A program made the position numbers and the translations under genes. From assembly GCF_027853245.1 (NCBI RefSeq), contig NZ_JAPTZM010000004.1: a DNA stretch of 64,000 nucleotides; one strand, written 5' to 3'. The notes beneath the pieces were generated by a model. That model worked only from the letters and a program-made list of their open reading frames with translations, did not search any database and had not been told where the DNA came from. Below, piece after piece: positions 43,173-52,074 of the stretch. This DNA is from Atlantibacter subterraneus (GTDB taxonomy: Bacteria; Pseudomonadota; Gammaproteobacteria; Enterobacterales; Enterobacteriaceae). The first letter of the stretch is position 1, and every line of letters begins with the position of its first letter.

Positions 43173-43178
43173 AAACCC

Positions 43179-44039
43179 CTACACCACGCTGGCGGTAAAA
43201 CGTACCTCAGGTTTAGCAATCTGATCCTGCGCGGCAACCACCTGCAACTCATACTCTTTCATCTCTTTGGTCACCGCCATTACGCTATAAACGGCTGCCG
43301 TGACGTGCTCCAGCGCCTCGCGCAGGGTCGCGCCCTGTAACAGCTTGACCAACAGCAAGCCACTGGTGACGTCACCGACGCCCACCGGCTGGCGCGCGCC
43401 GAAATCCACCAGCGGACGGCTGATATGCAGCGCCTCGTCGGCCGTAACCAACAGCATTTCGAATTTATCCAGCCGGTAACCGGCGCGCGCCAGGTGCTTT
43501 ATCAGCACGATTTGCGGGCCCTGGGCGATAAGCTCACGGGCTGCGCTAACGGCTTGATCAACGCTATTGACCGCATGGCCCGTCAGGATCTCCAGTTCGA
43601 TTAAATTAGGCGCGATGATATCGCTGGCGGGCATGGCGTAACGGGTATGGAATTCCGCCACGCCCGGGGCGACGATGCAGCCCTTTTCCGGATGGCCCAT
43701 CACCGGGTCGCAGAAATACTTCGCCGCCGGATTGGCGGCTTTAACCTGGCGAACAATACTGAGGATCTGCTCGCCCTGCTCCGCCGACCCTAAATAACCG
43801 CTGAGCACCGCGTCGCAGCGCTGAAGCTGACCGATATCGGCGATGCCCTGGACAATTTCACTCAGGTGGTTGGCTGGCATCACGCAACCGGTCCACTGCC
43901 CGTACTGGGTATGATTTGAAAACTGAACGGTATTCAGCGGCCAGACGTTTGCGCCAAGGCGACGCATCGGAAATTCTGCGGCGCTGTTACCGGCATGGCC
44001 GAACACTACGTGGGATTGAATTGCGAGGATGTTTTTCAT
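43179..44039 (-). CDS. pdxY: Pyridoxal kinase PdxY
   Basis: The start at 44039 (MKNILAIQSHVVFGHAGNSA) gives 286 aa and matches E. coli PdxY. CDPVMGHPEKGCIV is the ATP/substrate region and PVGVGDVTSGLLL is the ribokinase-family site with the catalytic aspartate. It phosphorylates pyridoxal in B6 salvage. It lies downstream of tyrS, with a terminator between; some read-through may join them as in E. coli. Confidence 0.95.
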   Translation of the reverse strand: MKNILAIQSHVVFGHAGNSAAEFPMRRLGANVWPLNTVQFSNHTQYGQWTGCVMPANHLSEIVQGIADIGQLQRCDAVLSGYLGSAEQGEQILSIVRQVKAANPAAKYFCDPVMGHPEKGCIVAPGVAEFHTRYAMPASDIIAPNLIELEILTGHAVNSVDQAVSAARELIAQGPQIVLIKHLARAGYRLDKFEMLLVTADEALHISRPLVDFGARQPVGVGDVTSGLLLVKLLQGATLREALEHVTAAVYSVMAVTKEMKEYELQVVAAQDQIAKPEVRFTASVV

Positions 44040-44083
44040 CTCTGTTTCCAACAACTTTTCTGACGACAACAGGCTTCATTCAG

Positions 44084-44116
44084 GCAAAATAAAAGGGCGT
44101 GGTTTCCCACGCCCTT
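44084..44116 (-). terminator. Terminator between tyrS and pdxY
   Basis: AAGGGCGTGG and CCACGCCCTT form a 10-bp stem; on the minus strand TTTTATTTT follows. It would reduce transcription from tyrS into pdxY. Confidence 0.85.
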
Positions 44117-44129
44117 CAACATCAAATCA

Positions 44130-45404
44130 TTACTTCCAGCAAACCAGACAGTAATTCTTTTTGCCGCGACGTAATAAGGTGTAGCGGCCAAACAGTTTAT
44201 CGGCCTCGCTAAAGGTATATTCCGGGTCGGACTGTTTTTCACCATTGATGGTAACGGCATTAGAGGCGATGGTTTTACGCGCCTGGCCGCGGGATGGCTG
44301 AAGCTCAGAGTCGACCAGCGCCTGCTGTAAATCCGCGCCAGTCGCCAGTTCAACCATCGGTACGCCGTCCTGCGCCAGCTGTTCGAAATCCGCTTCGCTC
44401 AGGGAGCTCAGATTGCCGTTGAACAGGCTTTCGGTGATGCGTTTCGCCGCCACCAGTCCTTCTTCACCATGCACCAGACGGGTGACTTCATCCGCCAGCA
44501 CGTACTGCGCGCGCGGCGCTTTGCCGCTGGTTTTGTCTTCCTCTTCCAGCGCATTGATGGCGTCGAGGTCCATAAAGGTGAAGAATTTCAGGAAACGGTA
44601 AACATCGGCGTCAGCGGTGTTGATCCAGAACTGGTAGAACTTGTACGGGCTGGTTTTCTTGGGATCTAACCACACCGCGCCACCTTCGGTTTTACCGAAT
44701 TTGGTGCCGTCGGCTTTGGTGATCAGCGGAACCGTCAGGCCGAATACCTGGTTCTGATGCAAGCGGCGAGTCAGGTCGATACCGGAGGTGATGTTGCCCC
44801 ACTGATCGGAGCCGCCAATTTGCAGCGCCACGCCGTGCAGTTCGTTCAGGCAGGCGAAGTCATAACCCTGCAGCAGGTTATAGGAGAATTCAGTAAAAGA
44901 GATACCGACGTCGTCGCGGTTAAGACGCTGCTTAACGGCTTCTTTGTTAATCATCTGGTTAACAGAGAAGTGCTTGCCGATGTCGCGCAGAAAGGTCAGC
45001 ACGTTCATATTGCCGAACCAGTCATAGTTATTGGCGGCAATCGCAGAGTTGCTGCCGCAGTCGAAGTCGAGGAACGGGGCAACCTGTTTACGGATTTTAT
45101 CCACCCACTCCTGTACGGTTTCTTCGGTGTTCAGCTTACGTTCCGCAGCTTTAAAGCTCGGATCGCCGATCAGACCGGTTGCGCCGCCCACCAGCGCTAC
45201 CGGCTTATGCCCTGCCTGCTGGAAACGCTTCAGGCACAGCAGAGGAACCAGATGGCCCAAATGCAAGCTATCGGCGGTCGGATCGAAGCCGCAATAGAGT
45301 GCAATTGGCCCTTGCGCCAGTCGCTCTGCTAACGCTTCTTCGTCCGTCACCTGGGCCACAAGGCCCCGCTCTTGCAATTGTTTAATCAAATTGCTGGTTG
45401 CCAT
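44130..45404 (-). CDS. tyrS: Tyrosyl-tRNA synthetase
   Basis: The start at 45404 (MATSNLIKQLQERGLV) gives 424 aa, the E. coli length. HLGH (about residues 45-52, SLHLGHLVP) and KFGKT are the class I signature motifs; the C-terminal S4-type RNA-binding domain includes SRGQARKTIASNAV. It charges tRNA-Tyr. An ERIC element stands upstream, between it and pdxH. Confidence 0.97.
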   Translation of the reverse strand: MATSNLIKQLQERGLVAQVTDEEALAERLAQGPIALYCGFDPTADSLHLGHLVPLLCLKRFQQAGHKPVALVGGATGLIGDPSFKAAERKLNTEETVQEWVDKIRKQVAPFLDFDCGSNSAIAANNYDWFGNMNVLTFLRDIGKHFSVNQMINKEAVKQRLNRDDVGISFTEFSYNLLQGYDFACLNELHGVALQIGGSDQWGNITSGIDLTRRLHQNQVFGLTVPLITKADGTKFGKTEGGAVWLDPKKTSPYKFYQFWINTADADVYRFLKFFTFMDLDAINALEEEDKTSGKAPRAQYVLADEVTRLVHGEEGLVAAKRITESLFNGNLSSLSEADFEQLAQDGVPMVELATGADLQQALVDSELQPSRGQARKTIASNAVTINGEKQSDPEYTFSEADKLFGRYTLLRRGKKNYCLVCWK

Positions 45405-45482
45405 CAATTTCTCCATGTATTTACGACTGCACCTGTGCCGGTACACGGCTTCTCGCCCACTGGCGAAAAATAAAAGGATTCA

Positions 45483-45608
45483 TATACCCTAAATAATTCG
45501 CGTTGCAGGAAGGCGGCAAGTAAAGGATCCCCAGGTGCTTACAATAGTAAGTGACTGGGATGAGTGAATGCAGCCAACGCATCTGCAACGCGAAGTATGA
45601 CGGGTATA
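45483..45608. repeat. ERIC (IRU) element
   Basis: This 126-bp imperfect palindrome has the ERIC ends (TATACCC and GGGTATA) and core: TCCCCAGGTGCTTAC and AGTAAGTGACTGGGATGA, close to the standard ERIC primer sequences. It is almost the full 127-bp size. It lies between pdxH and tyrS, both minus, and may be transcribed with them. Confidence 0.92.
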
Positions 45609-45660
45609 GAATAAAGCGCTCGCAACGGGAGTACCAGCGCTTAAAGAATAAAACCGATAC

Positions 45661-46317
45661 TCAGGGTGCCAGCCTGTCTATTTTCCAGGCATCAGCATCG
45701 CGCTGGTATAAAAAACGGTCGTGCAGACGGTGTTCGCCGCCCTGCCAGAACTCCATTTGCTCGACAGAGACGCGGAAACCGCCCCAGAAGCTGGGCAACG
45801 GGATCTCACCTTGCTGGAACTTTTGCTTCAGCTCGAGGAATTTGCTTTCCAGAATGCCACGCGCGGAGATGCGGCTGGACTGCTTCGACACCCAGGCGCC
45901 GATTTGGCTGTCACGCGGGCGGCTGTGGAAGTATTTCATTACTTCCAGGGTAGACAGGCGTTCGGCCTTGCCAATCACCATCACCTGGCGCTCCAGCATG
46001 TGCCACGGGAACAGCAGGCTAATGCGGGGGTTGTGCTCGATCTGGTGCGCTTTACGGCTGCCGAGGTTGGTGTAAAACACTAACCCGCGCTCGTCATAAT
46101 GTTTGAGCAGAACAATACGCTGATAAGGCTGATTGTTTTCATCAACCGTGGCGACCACCATGGCGGTGGGGTCGGCCAGTTTGGCTTCGCAGGCCTGTCC
46201 AAGCCACTTCTCAAACAGCGCTAACGGTTGGTCGGGCAAATCGTGACGACGTAAACCGCCTTTCGTGTATTCGCGGCGTAAATGCGCGATCTGTTGCAGG
46301 GCATCGTTGTCAGACAT
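45661..46317 (-). CDS. pdxH: Pyridoxamine 5'-phosphate oxidase
   Basis: The 218-aa FMN enzyme matches E. coli PdxH. PYQRIVLLKHYDERGLVFYTN is the FMN-binding region; the C-terminus ends WKIDRLAP as in the family. It makes pyridoxal phosphate, the last step of B6 synthesis and salvage. It lies close to mliC. Confidence 0.96.
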   Translation of the reverse strand: MSDNDALQQIAHLRREYTKGGLRRHDLPDQPLALFEKWLGQACEAKLADPTAMVVATVDENNQPYQRIVLLKHYDERGLVFYTNLGSRKAHQIEHNPRISLLFPWHMLERQVMVIGKAERLSTLEVMKYFHSRPRDSQIGAWVSKQSSRISARGILESKFLELKQKFQQGEIPLPSFWGGFRVSVEQMEFWQGGEHRLHDRFLYQRDADAWKIDRLAP

Positions 46318-46374
46318 AGTGATTCTTAGAGGAGTTTTCGGGTGGCGTTATTGTGCGCCCCACCCGATAAAATC

Positions 46375-46698
46375 TCAACGCTTAGGGTTTTGCAACTGGC
46401 AGTTATTCAACACGATGCGATCTTTGTCGTAAACCGTTGCGCTATCACCCTTAGACCAGAAAACATAAATGCCATCGGTATAACGCGCGCCGGAGGCAGA
46501 AAGCCCCTGCTTCAGGGTGAGCGGTTTGTCATCGTAAACGAAGCTGACTTCCTGACGAGTATTATTGAGGTTGACGCTCAGCGGCTTTTCATCGCACTGA
46601 TACTCCAGCGTATCGGTGTGCATGCGCTCGACGAAGTTGTTGTAGGTTGAGCAACCCGCCAGCAAAGTGGGGAGTAAAACGATAAGTATTTTTTTCAT
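46375..46698 (-). CDS. mliC: Lysozyme inhibitor MliC
   Basis: The start at 46698 gives a 107-aa lipoprotein (MKKILIVLLPTLLAGCS, lipobox cysteine 16). The mature part has the MliC/C-type inhibitor pattern: YQCDEKPLSV and YTDGIYVFWSKGD, with a paired cysteine near the end (NNCQLQN). It protects peptidoglycan from c-type lysozyme. Between pdxH and anmK, same strand. Confidence 0.92.
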   Translation of the reverse strand: MKKILIVLLPTLLAGCSTYNNFVERMHTDTLEYQCDEKPLSVNLNNTRQEVSFVYDDKPLTLKQGLSASGARYTDGIYVFWSKGDSATVYDKDRIVLNNCQLQNPKR

Positions 46699-46788
46699 GG
46701 GCGTATCCTGACTAAATCCTGTTCCCTGGAGAGCTGCGCCCTCCACGTAATAAACAGTCTACCGGTTACGCCCAGTAGCGAACTTCAG

Positions 46789-47913
46789 TTAACTCTGATA
46801 GTTCAGGGTATTGGCCGGGAAAATCGCCCCTAATACCGTGGCATTTGCGGCCCCGGTCACAGAAGGCAAATTGCCGGGCAAACCATTGAGGGTACGCCAG
46901 GCAAGCCAGGCAAAGGCCAGCGCTTCCATATCGTCGCCGCTGATCCCGGCTTCATCCGTGGTGGTGACCTCCGTGCCCGGCAGCAGGCTGGAAAGACGCG
47001 CCATCACCAGCGGATTTCTCCCCCCGCCGCCACAGACCAGCACACGCTCGCAGCCGCCGCACAGCAAAATTTGCTCTGCGATGGTGACGGCCGTCAGCTC
47101 GGCCAGCGTCGCCTGCACATCCTGCGCTTTCACGCCGGGGAAGTTCGCCAGATGGCGCTCCAGCCAGCCGTAGTTGAAATACTCACGACCGGTGCTCTTG
47201 GGTGCTGGCGCGGCGAAATACGGGTCGCTGAGCATTTGCTGCAATAAAGGAGGGATAACGCTGCCGCTGCTCGCCCATTGGGCATCCCGGTCATAAGGTT
47301 TGCCGCGCTGACGCCAAATCCAGGCATCCATCAGCATATTGCCCGGCCCGGTGTCGTAGCCTCTGACCGGTGCGCCGGGAAACAGCATGGAAAGGTTAGC
47401 GATACCACCGATATTCAGCACCATCCGCCTTTCGCTGGGGTGAGCCAGCAGCGCATGGTGGAAAGCCGGCACCAGCGGCGCGCCCTGCCCGCCAAGCGCC
47501 ACATCGCGCCGCCGGAAATCGCCGACTACGGTCACGCCGGTGCGGGCGACAATCTGGTTGTTGTCGCCGATTTGCAGCGTGTGCGGTGCATCGCCCTGCG
47601 GCTCATGCCACACGGTTTGCCCGTGACAGCCAATCGCCACAATATCTTCAGGACGCAGTTTCTCCTGCTGCATCATCGCCTGTACCGCATCGGCAAACAG
47701 GCGGCCCAGCCGGGTATCCAGTTGACCGAACTGAGAGAGGGTCAACTGCTGGCCCTGACACACCGCCAGCACGGCCTCTTTCAGCGGATGCGGAATCGGC
47801 CACGACAGGCTCGCCTGCTGGGCAACCATATTTTCATCAATAGTCGCCAGAACCACGTCCACCCCATCAAGGCTGGTGCCCGACATCACTCCGATATAAC
47901 GACCCGATCTCAT
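46789..47913 (-). CDS. anmK: Anhydro-N-acetylmuramic acid kinase
   Basis: The start at 47913 gives 374 aa, with AAGGA six bases before it; a TTG six bases earlier has no spacing for a ribosome site. VMSGTSLDGVD is the ATP-binding signature, and GDFRRRDVALGGQGAPL and GYDTGPGNMLMDAW are family blocks. It phosphorylates anhydro-MurNAc during cell-wall recycling. Confidence 0.95.
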   Translation of the reverse strand: MRSGRYIGVMSGTSLDGVDVVLATIDENMVAQQASLSWPIPHPLKEAVLAVCQGQQLTLSQFGQLDTRLGRLFADAVQAMMQQEKLRPEDIVAIGCHGQTVWHEPQGDAPHTLQIGDNNQIVARTGVTVVGDFRRRDVALGGQGAPLVPAFHHALLAHPSERRMVLNIGGIANLSMLFPGAPVRGYDTGPGNMLMDAWIWRQRGKPYDRDAQWASSGSVIPPLLQQMLSDPYFAAPAPKSTGREYFNYGWLERHLANFPGVKAQDVQATLAELTAVTIAEQILLCGGCERVLVCGGGGRNPLVMARLSSLLPGTEVTTTDEAGISGDDMEALAFAWLAWRTLNGLPGNLPSVTGAANATVLGAIFPANTLNYQS

Positions 47914-48050
47914 ACTCAATCCTTTTTTATGCCGCCTGAGGCAATAACTGAATCATAACCACTCTGATTTCGCCATGTTTAATTGGCAACCTGACCGGGT
48001 TTGCCTGTAAAGAAACGTGTAAATCGTGTCTGTCGCGCCAGTAATGGCCA

Positions 48051-48083
48051 TGTTTAGCTAAGGTTAATGGAGATTCCTATATT
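48051..48083 (+). promoter_or_regulatory. PhoP box and -10 element of slyB
   Basis: TGTTTA-GCTAA-GGTTAA (48051-48067) is a direct hexamer repeat with a 5-base spacer, the PhoP box form. A -10-like TATATT (48078-48083) begins 11 bases later, the usual spacing for PhoP-activated promoters. slyB starts at 48191. SlyB is a known PhoP target in E. coli and Salmonella. Confidence 0.88.
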
Positions 48084-48190
48084 ATTTTTATATCGAGGCT
48101 CCACAATAGTGTGAAACCACCGGGTGGAGTATCTTATAATTTGCCATAAGGATGCTCGTTTTGAGCGTAAGTGGTGAACAGGAGATTTAC

Positions 48191-48658
48191 ATGATTTCAC
48201 GAGTTCTGATGGTTTCGCTGGTGGGCTTAACACTGGCTGGTTGTGTGAATAATGATAGCCTTTCAGGCGATGTCTACAGCGCGTCGGAGGCCAAACAGGT
48301 CCAACGTGTGACCTACGGTACCGTTGTGAACGTTCGTCCGGTGCAGATTCAGGGCGGCGACGATAATAACGCAATCGGCGCTATCGGCGGCGCGGTACTG
48401 GGCGGCTTCCTGGGTAACACCATCGGCGGCGGCACCGGTCGTTCGCTGGCCACTGCCGCAGGCGCAGTGGCAGGCGGCGTAGCTGGCCAGGGCGTACAGG
48501 GTTCAATGAACAAAACCCAGGGCGTTGAGCTGGAAATCCGTAAAGATGATGGCGATACCATCATGGTTGTCCAGAAACAGGGGGCGACCAAGTTCTCTGC
48601 TGGTCAGCGCGTTGTGATGGCCAATAAAGGCAGCCAGGTTACCGTTTCCCCGCGTTAA
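48191..48658 (+). CDS. slyB: Outer membrane lipoprotein SlyB
   Basis: The start at 48191 after GGAG gives 155 aa, the E. coli length. Cys18 ends the lipobox LTLAGC. Glycine-zipper segments (AIGAIGGAVLGGFLGNTIGG and AAGAVAGGVAGQGVQG) are typical; SlyB forms stress complexes around outer membrane proteins. A PhoP box lies upstream. Confidence 0.96.
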   Translation: MISRVLMVSLVGLTLAGCVNNDSLSGDVYSASEAKQVQRVTYGTVVNVRPVQIQGGDDNNAIGAIGGAVLGGFLGNTIGGGTGRSLATAAGAVAGGVAGQGVQGSMNKTQGVELEIRKDDGDTIMVVQKQGATKFSAGQRVVMANKGSQVTVSPR

Positions 48659-48667
48659 TCTTTCCAG

Positions 48668-48694
48668 AAAGCGGCTTTCATAAGCCGCTTTTTG
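48668..48694 (+). terminator. Intrinsic terminator after slyB
   Basis: AAGCGGCTT and AAGCCGCTT pair over TCAT, followed by TTT-G-TTT. Confidence 0.88.
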
Positions 48695-48797
48695 TTTCCC
48701 GTTTACCCTTTTTGACGTTTCTTGGTTTTAATTCAGATAAAGTCGGATAAAATCTTTTCCCCTATTCAGTAAAGCTAACGCAATTTAAGGAATGAAT

Positions 48798-48887
48798 ATG
48801 CGATCAACATGCTTACACTGTTTAATAAACCACTGCCGTCCGCCATTACAATTTTTTAGATGTTTATTAACAGATTTTTTTCATTAA
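48798..48887 (+). CDS. Candidate leader peptide before the diguanylate cyclase, 29 aa
   Basis: ATG at 48798 follows TAAGGA with a good spacing. The 29-codon frame is rich in cysteine and leucine (MRSTCLHCLINHCRPPLQFF). It ends 76 bases before the cyclase start. It may be a leader peptide or chance; no homolog is recognised. Confidence 0.3.
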   Translation: MRSTCLHCLINHCRPPLQFFRCLLTDFFH

Positions 48888-48963
48888 ATGTGATTTATCC
48901 TTTTTAAGGTTTAACCGTCTGTTTTTGCAATCATGCTTATTGCTTCCATTCAAGGCATCTAAA

Positions 48964-50325
48964 ATGTTTAAAAGAATGATGACGCCGTTCACAAAAAAAC
49001 TTATTTTCACCCTTTTGAGCTTGTCTTTTTTTCTTGTTTTACATCTTTTATTTACTCATCACTTCAAGCACCCAACTCAATTATCCCCCATGCTTTACCC
49101 CGGCTTAACAATATTACTGATGGTCCTGCATCTGTTGATCGCCTGTTTATTATTTATGCGCGTATATTGTGACAGCAAACGATTTTACCTGGTGGCTATT
49201 GCCTCGGGGTTTATGGGGTCTGCGTTAATTATGACCGGTACGCTGGCCAGTTTTCCGGCGTGGTTCACTAACCAGGCGGCAGGGGGAGGTAACTACAATG
49301 ACGCGGCAATTTTTATGCTGTTTCGCCATATTATTCTGGCTTCAATGTGCAGCTGTACCGCTCTGTTTTACGCACTACGGGCACGTATCGACGGTACGAT
49401 AATGCGCCTGACCTGCTTTATTTGGGTGATTGGCGCGACACTGTTGCTGATGACATTAGGTTATCTTTATTCCAGCTACAATCCGCTGCTATCGGTGATG
49501 TTGATTGATGAGTACTCGTTGAGTTGGCAAGCGCTATGGCAAAATAAAATAGCTTATTTAATGATTGCAATGTGGTTCGCTTCATTAGCATTAATCATCC
49601 ATTTTAGTCATCTGAAAAATTTACTTTGGCTGGGATTAGCTATTTTATGTGTAGGTGATATTGGCACATTGATTATTATGCTGTCCGATCCCCATACCAA
49701 TAGTCTTGCCTGGTTCTATTCGCGCATTTTTGAAACGGTTTCAGCACTGATCATTTTACTGGTGTTGTTATGTGATGTTTTTCAACTTTATCAGCGTTCT
49801 TATCATAAATATCAAATCTCATATCACAATTCTTTGCACGATACATTAAGCGGTCTTTATAATCGTCGCTTTTTATTTGAGCATGCTCAGCATGCATTAA
49901 AGAGTGCCAGTGCAGAAAAACCGGTGTCATTCGTTTTATGTGACATTGACCACTTTAAGCAAATTAACGATCGATACGGTCACCTTCAGGGTGACAAAGT
50001 CATTAATTTCATCGGCCAACTTTTACTGAATGCAGTGCGTAGCCACGATGTTGCCGCGCGGACGGGCGGCGAAGAGTTTGTATTAATGCTTAATGGGACC
50101 AGTAACGTCAACGCCATGAATATTGCACACCGTATCAAATCACAAATTGCCGGGCAGGATGCGCGAAGTAGCCAGGGTGCGCTCCCTAAGCCTGTCACCA
50201 TGAGCATGGGCGTATATACCGTAACGGAAGCAAACTGCACTATTGAGGAGTGCCTTGAACGCGCCGACCAGGCGATGTATCGCGCTAAGAAAGAGGGACG
50301 CAATCGGGTAGTGAATTATCACTAA
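48964..50325 (+). CDS. Membrane diguanylate cyclase, MASE4-like sensor with GGDEF
   Basis: ATG at 48964 follows AAGGC and gives 453 aa; the frame also opens at a TTG at 48925. About seven membrane segments (residues about 10-275) form a MASE4-like sensor. The C-terminal GGDEF domain has GGEEF (RTGGEEFV) and LCDIDHFKQIND, both intact, so it probably makes cyclic di-GMP. RxxD of the I-site is absent. It is not in the E. coli slyB-slyA interval and may be a lineage-specific insertion. It ends convergent with slyA. Confidence 0.85.
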   Translation: MFKRMMTPFTKKLIFTLLSLSFFLVLHLLFTHHFKHPTQLSPMLYPGLTILLMVLHLLIACLLFMRVYCDSKRFYLVAIASGFMGSALIMTGTLASFPAWFTNQAAGGGNYNDAAIFMLFRHIILASMCSCTALFYALRARIDGTIMRLTCFIWVIGATLLLMTLGYLYSSYNPLLSVMLIDEYSLSWQALWQNKIAYLMIAMWFASLALIIHFSHLKNLLWLGLAILCVGDIGTLIIMLSDPHTNSLAWFYSRIFETVSALIILLVLLCDVFQLYQRSYHKYQISYHNSLHDTLSGLYNRRFLFEHAQHALKSASAEKPVSFVLCDIDHFKQINDRYGHLQGDKVINFIGQLLLNAVRSHDVAARTGGEEFVLMLNGTSNVNAMNIAHRIKSQIAGQDARSSQGALPKPVTMSMGVYTVTEANCTIEECLERADQAMYRAKKEGRNRVVNYH

Positions 50326-50329
50326 AAGA

Positions 50330-50356
50330 AAAGGCCTCGTGAAAGCGAGGCCTTTG
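50330..50356. terminator. Bidirectional terminator between cyclase and slyA
   Basis: AAAGGCCTCG and CGAGGCCTTT form a perfect 10-bp stem over TGAAAG, shared by the convergent genes. Confidence 0.88.
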
Positions 50357-50357
50357 A

Positions 50358-50798
50358 TTAATCCTGGCCGTGTAGCCGGATAATGTTCTTTTCAATCCGC
50401 TCGATAAGGTTGATTAACAGTTCGAGCTCCTGCTGGCTGATGCCACCGAGGATTTCGCCCCGGGTCTTGCGGATCACATCTTCCATTTCGCTGATGATCG
50501 GTGCCGCTTTTTCCGTCAGCTTGATGCGTTTTGCGCGCCTGTCGTTTGCGCAGGTATGACGGGCGATCAGCCCCTTCTCTTCCAGCTGATCCAGCGTACG
50601 CACCAGCGACGGCTGTTCAATACCGATCGCTTTAGCCAGTTGTATTTGCGATTGATCGGGCGGCAACTCGTGAATGTTATGCAATGTAACCCAGTGGGTT
50701 TGCGTCAACTCCAGAGGTTTCAGGCGATGGTCAATCAGAGCACGCCATATGCGTACCAGCCGCGCCAGATCAGAACCTAATGGCGATTCCAATTTCAT
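50358..50798 (-). CDS. slyA: Transcriptional regulator SlyA (MarR family)
   Basis: The 146-aa protein matches SlyA (E. coli 144). The winged helix includes IGIEQPSLVRTLDQLEEKGLIARH and NDRRAKRIKLTEKA. It acts as a dimer, often against H-NS silencing. A consensus SlyA box lies 11 bases before the start. Confidence 0.96.
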   Translation of the reverse strand: MKLESPLGSDLARLVRIWRALIDHRLKPLELTQTHWVTLHNIHELPPDQSQIQLAKAIGIEQPSLVRTLDQLEEKGLIARHTCANDRRAKRIKLTEKAAPIISEMEDVIRKTRGEILGGISQQELELLINLIERIEKNIIRLHGQD

Positions 50799-50808
50799 CT
50801 CCTTATAA

Positions 50809-50820
50809 TTAGCTTGCTAA
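50809..50820. promoter_or_regulatory. SlyA box between slyA and ydhI
   Basis: TTAGCTTGCTAA is the reverse complement of the SlyA consensus TTAGCAAGCTAA. It overlaps the slyA leader and lies about 155 bases from ydhI, so it may serve autoregulation and ydhIJK control. Confidence 0.82.
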
Positions 50821-50974
50821 CTTATTATACTGATTTTAAACTTAGTGTGCAGCATTTATATGTCTAAAACAAATTACTGATTTTCCTGCCGCTTCGCGCA
50901 AAGTCTATAATTTGATTCTACAACCTGTCAGGGAAACAGCGTGTTATGGCCGTTATGATTAGGGTTAATCCGAA

Positions 50975-51217
50975 GTGAAACTGTTATCTATGCCACCCGG
51001 CATGCCGCTACAGGATGTGGTGGTCGGTGCTTCTGTCTATTTCCCCCCCATTTTCAAAGCGGTGTTTATCGGCCTGTTTATCTGGCTCATCGTGCATCGC
51101 CTGGTGCGTAACTGGCTCTACTCAGGCGCTGTCTGGCACCCCACGCTGATGGATTTATCGCTGTTTGTCCTGTCGGTATGCGGCGGGATGTTTCTTCTCA
51201 CTACAGGGCTGTTTTGA
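50975..51217 (+). CDS. ydhI: YdhI, small membrane protein (DUF1656)
   Basis: GTG at 50975 gives 80 aa; two membrane segments and WHPTLMDLSLF match YdhI. It is the AaeX-like small partner of the ydhJ-ydhK efflux pair and overlaps ydhJ by one base. Confidence 0.9.
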   Translation: MKLLSMPPGMPLQDVVVGASVYFPPIFKAVFIGLFIWLIVHRLVRNWLYSGAVWHPTLMDLSLFVLSVCGGMFLLTTGLF

Positions 51218-52071
51218 TGATGAAGTCGGTGAAGTACTTTTCCACACTGATTGTGCTGGCAGCAGCGATTCTGGCTGGCTGGTGGCTGTGGAACTATTAC
51301 ATGCAATCCCCCTGGACACGCGACGGGAAAGTGCGCGCCGAGCTGGTGGATATTTCGCCCCAGGTCGGCGGCACCATCACGCAAATTGACGTGCGCGATA
51401 ATCAGTTTGTCAAAGCCGGTGCGCCGCTGTTCAGCATAGATGCCACGCCGTTCCACATTGCGGTACTCAACGCCGAAGCGCAGCTGGCCCACGCCCAGTC
51501 CGACCTGGCGAAAGCGCAGAATGAAGCCAGCCGCCGCCAGCATCTGCCGCACAACTATATTTCCGCGGAAGAGTTAGACAGCGCCACCCTCAACGTGAAA
51601 GCCATGCAGGCCGCCGTGAATGTGGCAAAGGCTGCGCTGGAACAGGCGCAGTGGCAGCTCTCCCAGACCAACGTCACCGCGCCAGTCGACGGCTGGGTGA
51701 CCAATCTGTCGGTACGCGTCGGGAACTACGCCGCCACCGGCGCGCCGGTTTTCGCGTTAATCGACAGCCACTCCTTCTATGTGGTTGGCTATTTTGAAGA
51801 GACCAAACTGCGCCATATCGCGCCGGGTGCAACTGCCAGGATCACCCTGCTCAGCAACGATGCGCCGCTTACCGGCCGGGTTGAGAGCATTGGCCGGGCA
51901 ATTTACGATCAAAGCGTGGAAACCGACAGCGGACTGGTGCCCGACGTGAAACCCAATGTGCCCTGGGTCAGGCTGGCCCAGCGGGTGCCGGTGCGTTTCG
52001 AGCTGCAAAACGTACCGGATAACGCGCTGTTAGTCTCCGGCACCACCTGCACCATCGCTATCGAGCAATAA
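51217..52071 (+). CDS. ydhJ: YdhJ, membrane fusion protein
   Basis: The start at 51217 overlaps the ydhI stop (TGATG) and gives 284 aa; ATG at 51220 is equally possible. It has one N-terminal anchor and the HlyD/AaeA layout: barrel-sandwich halves (VDISPQVGGTITQIDVRDNQ, VTAPVDGWVTNLSVRVGNYA) and a helical hairpin between. It links the YdhK pump to the outer membrane. Substrate unknown. Confidence 0.92.
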   Translation: MMKSVKYFSTLIVLAAAILAGWWLWNYYMQSPWTRDGKVRAELVDISPQVGGTITQIDVRDNQFVKAGAPLFSIDATPFHIAVLNAEAQLAHAQSDLAKAQNEASRRQHLPHNYISAEELDSATLNVKAMQAAVNVAKAALEQAQWQLSQTNVTAPVDGWVTNLSVRVGNYAATGAPVFALIDSHSFYVVGYFEETKLRHIAPGATARITLLSNDAPLTGRVESIGRAIYDQSVETDSGLVPDVKPNVPWVRLAQRVPVRFELQNVPDNALLVSGTTCTIAIEQ

Positions 52072-52074
52072 TCC

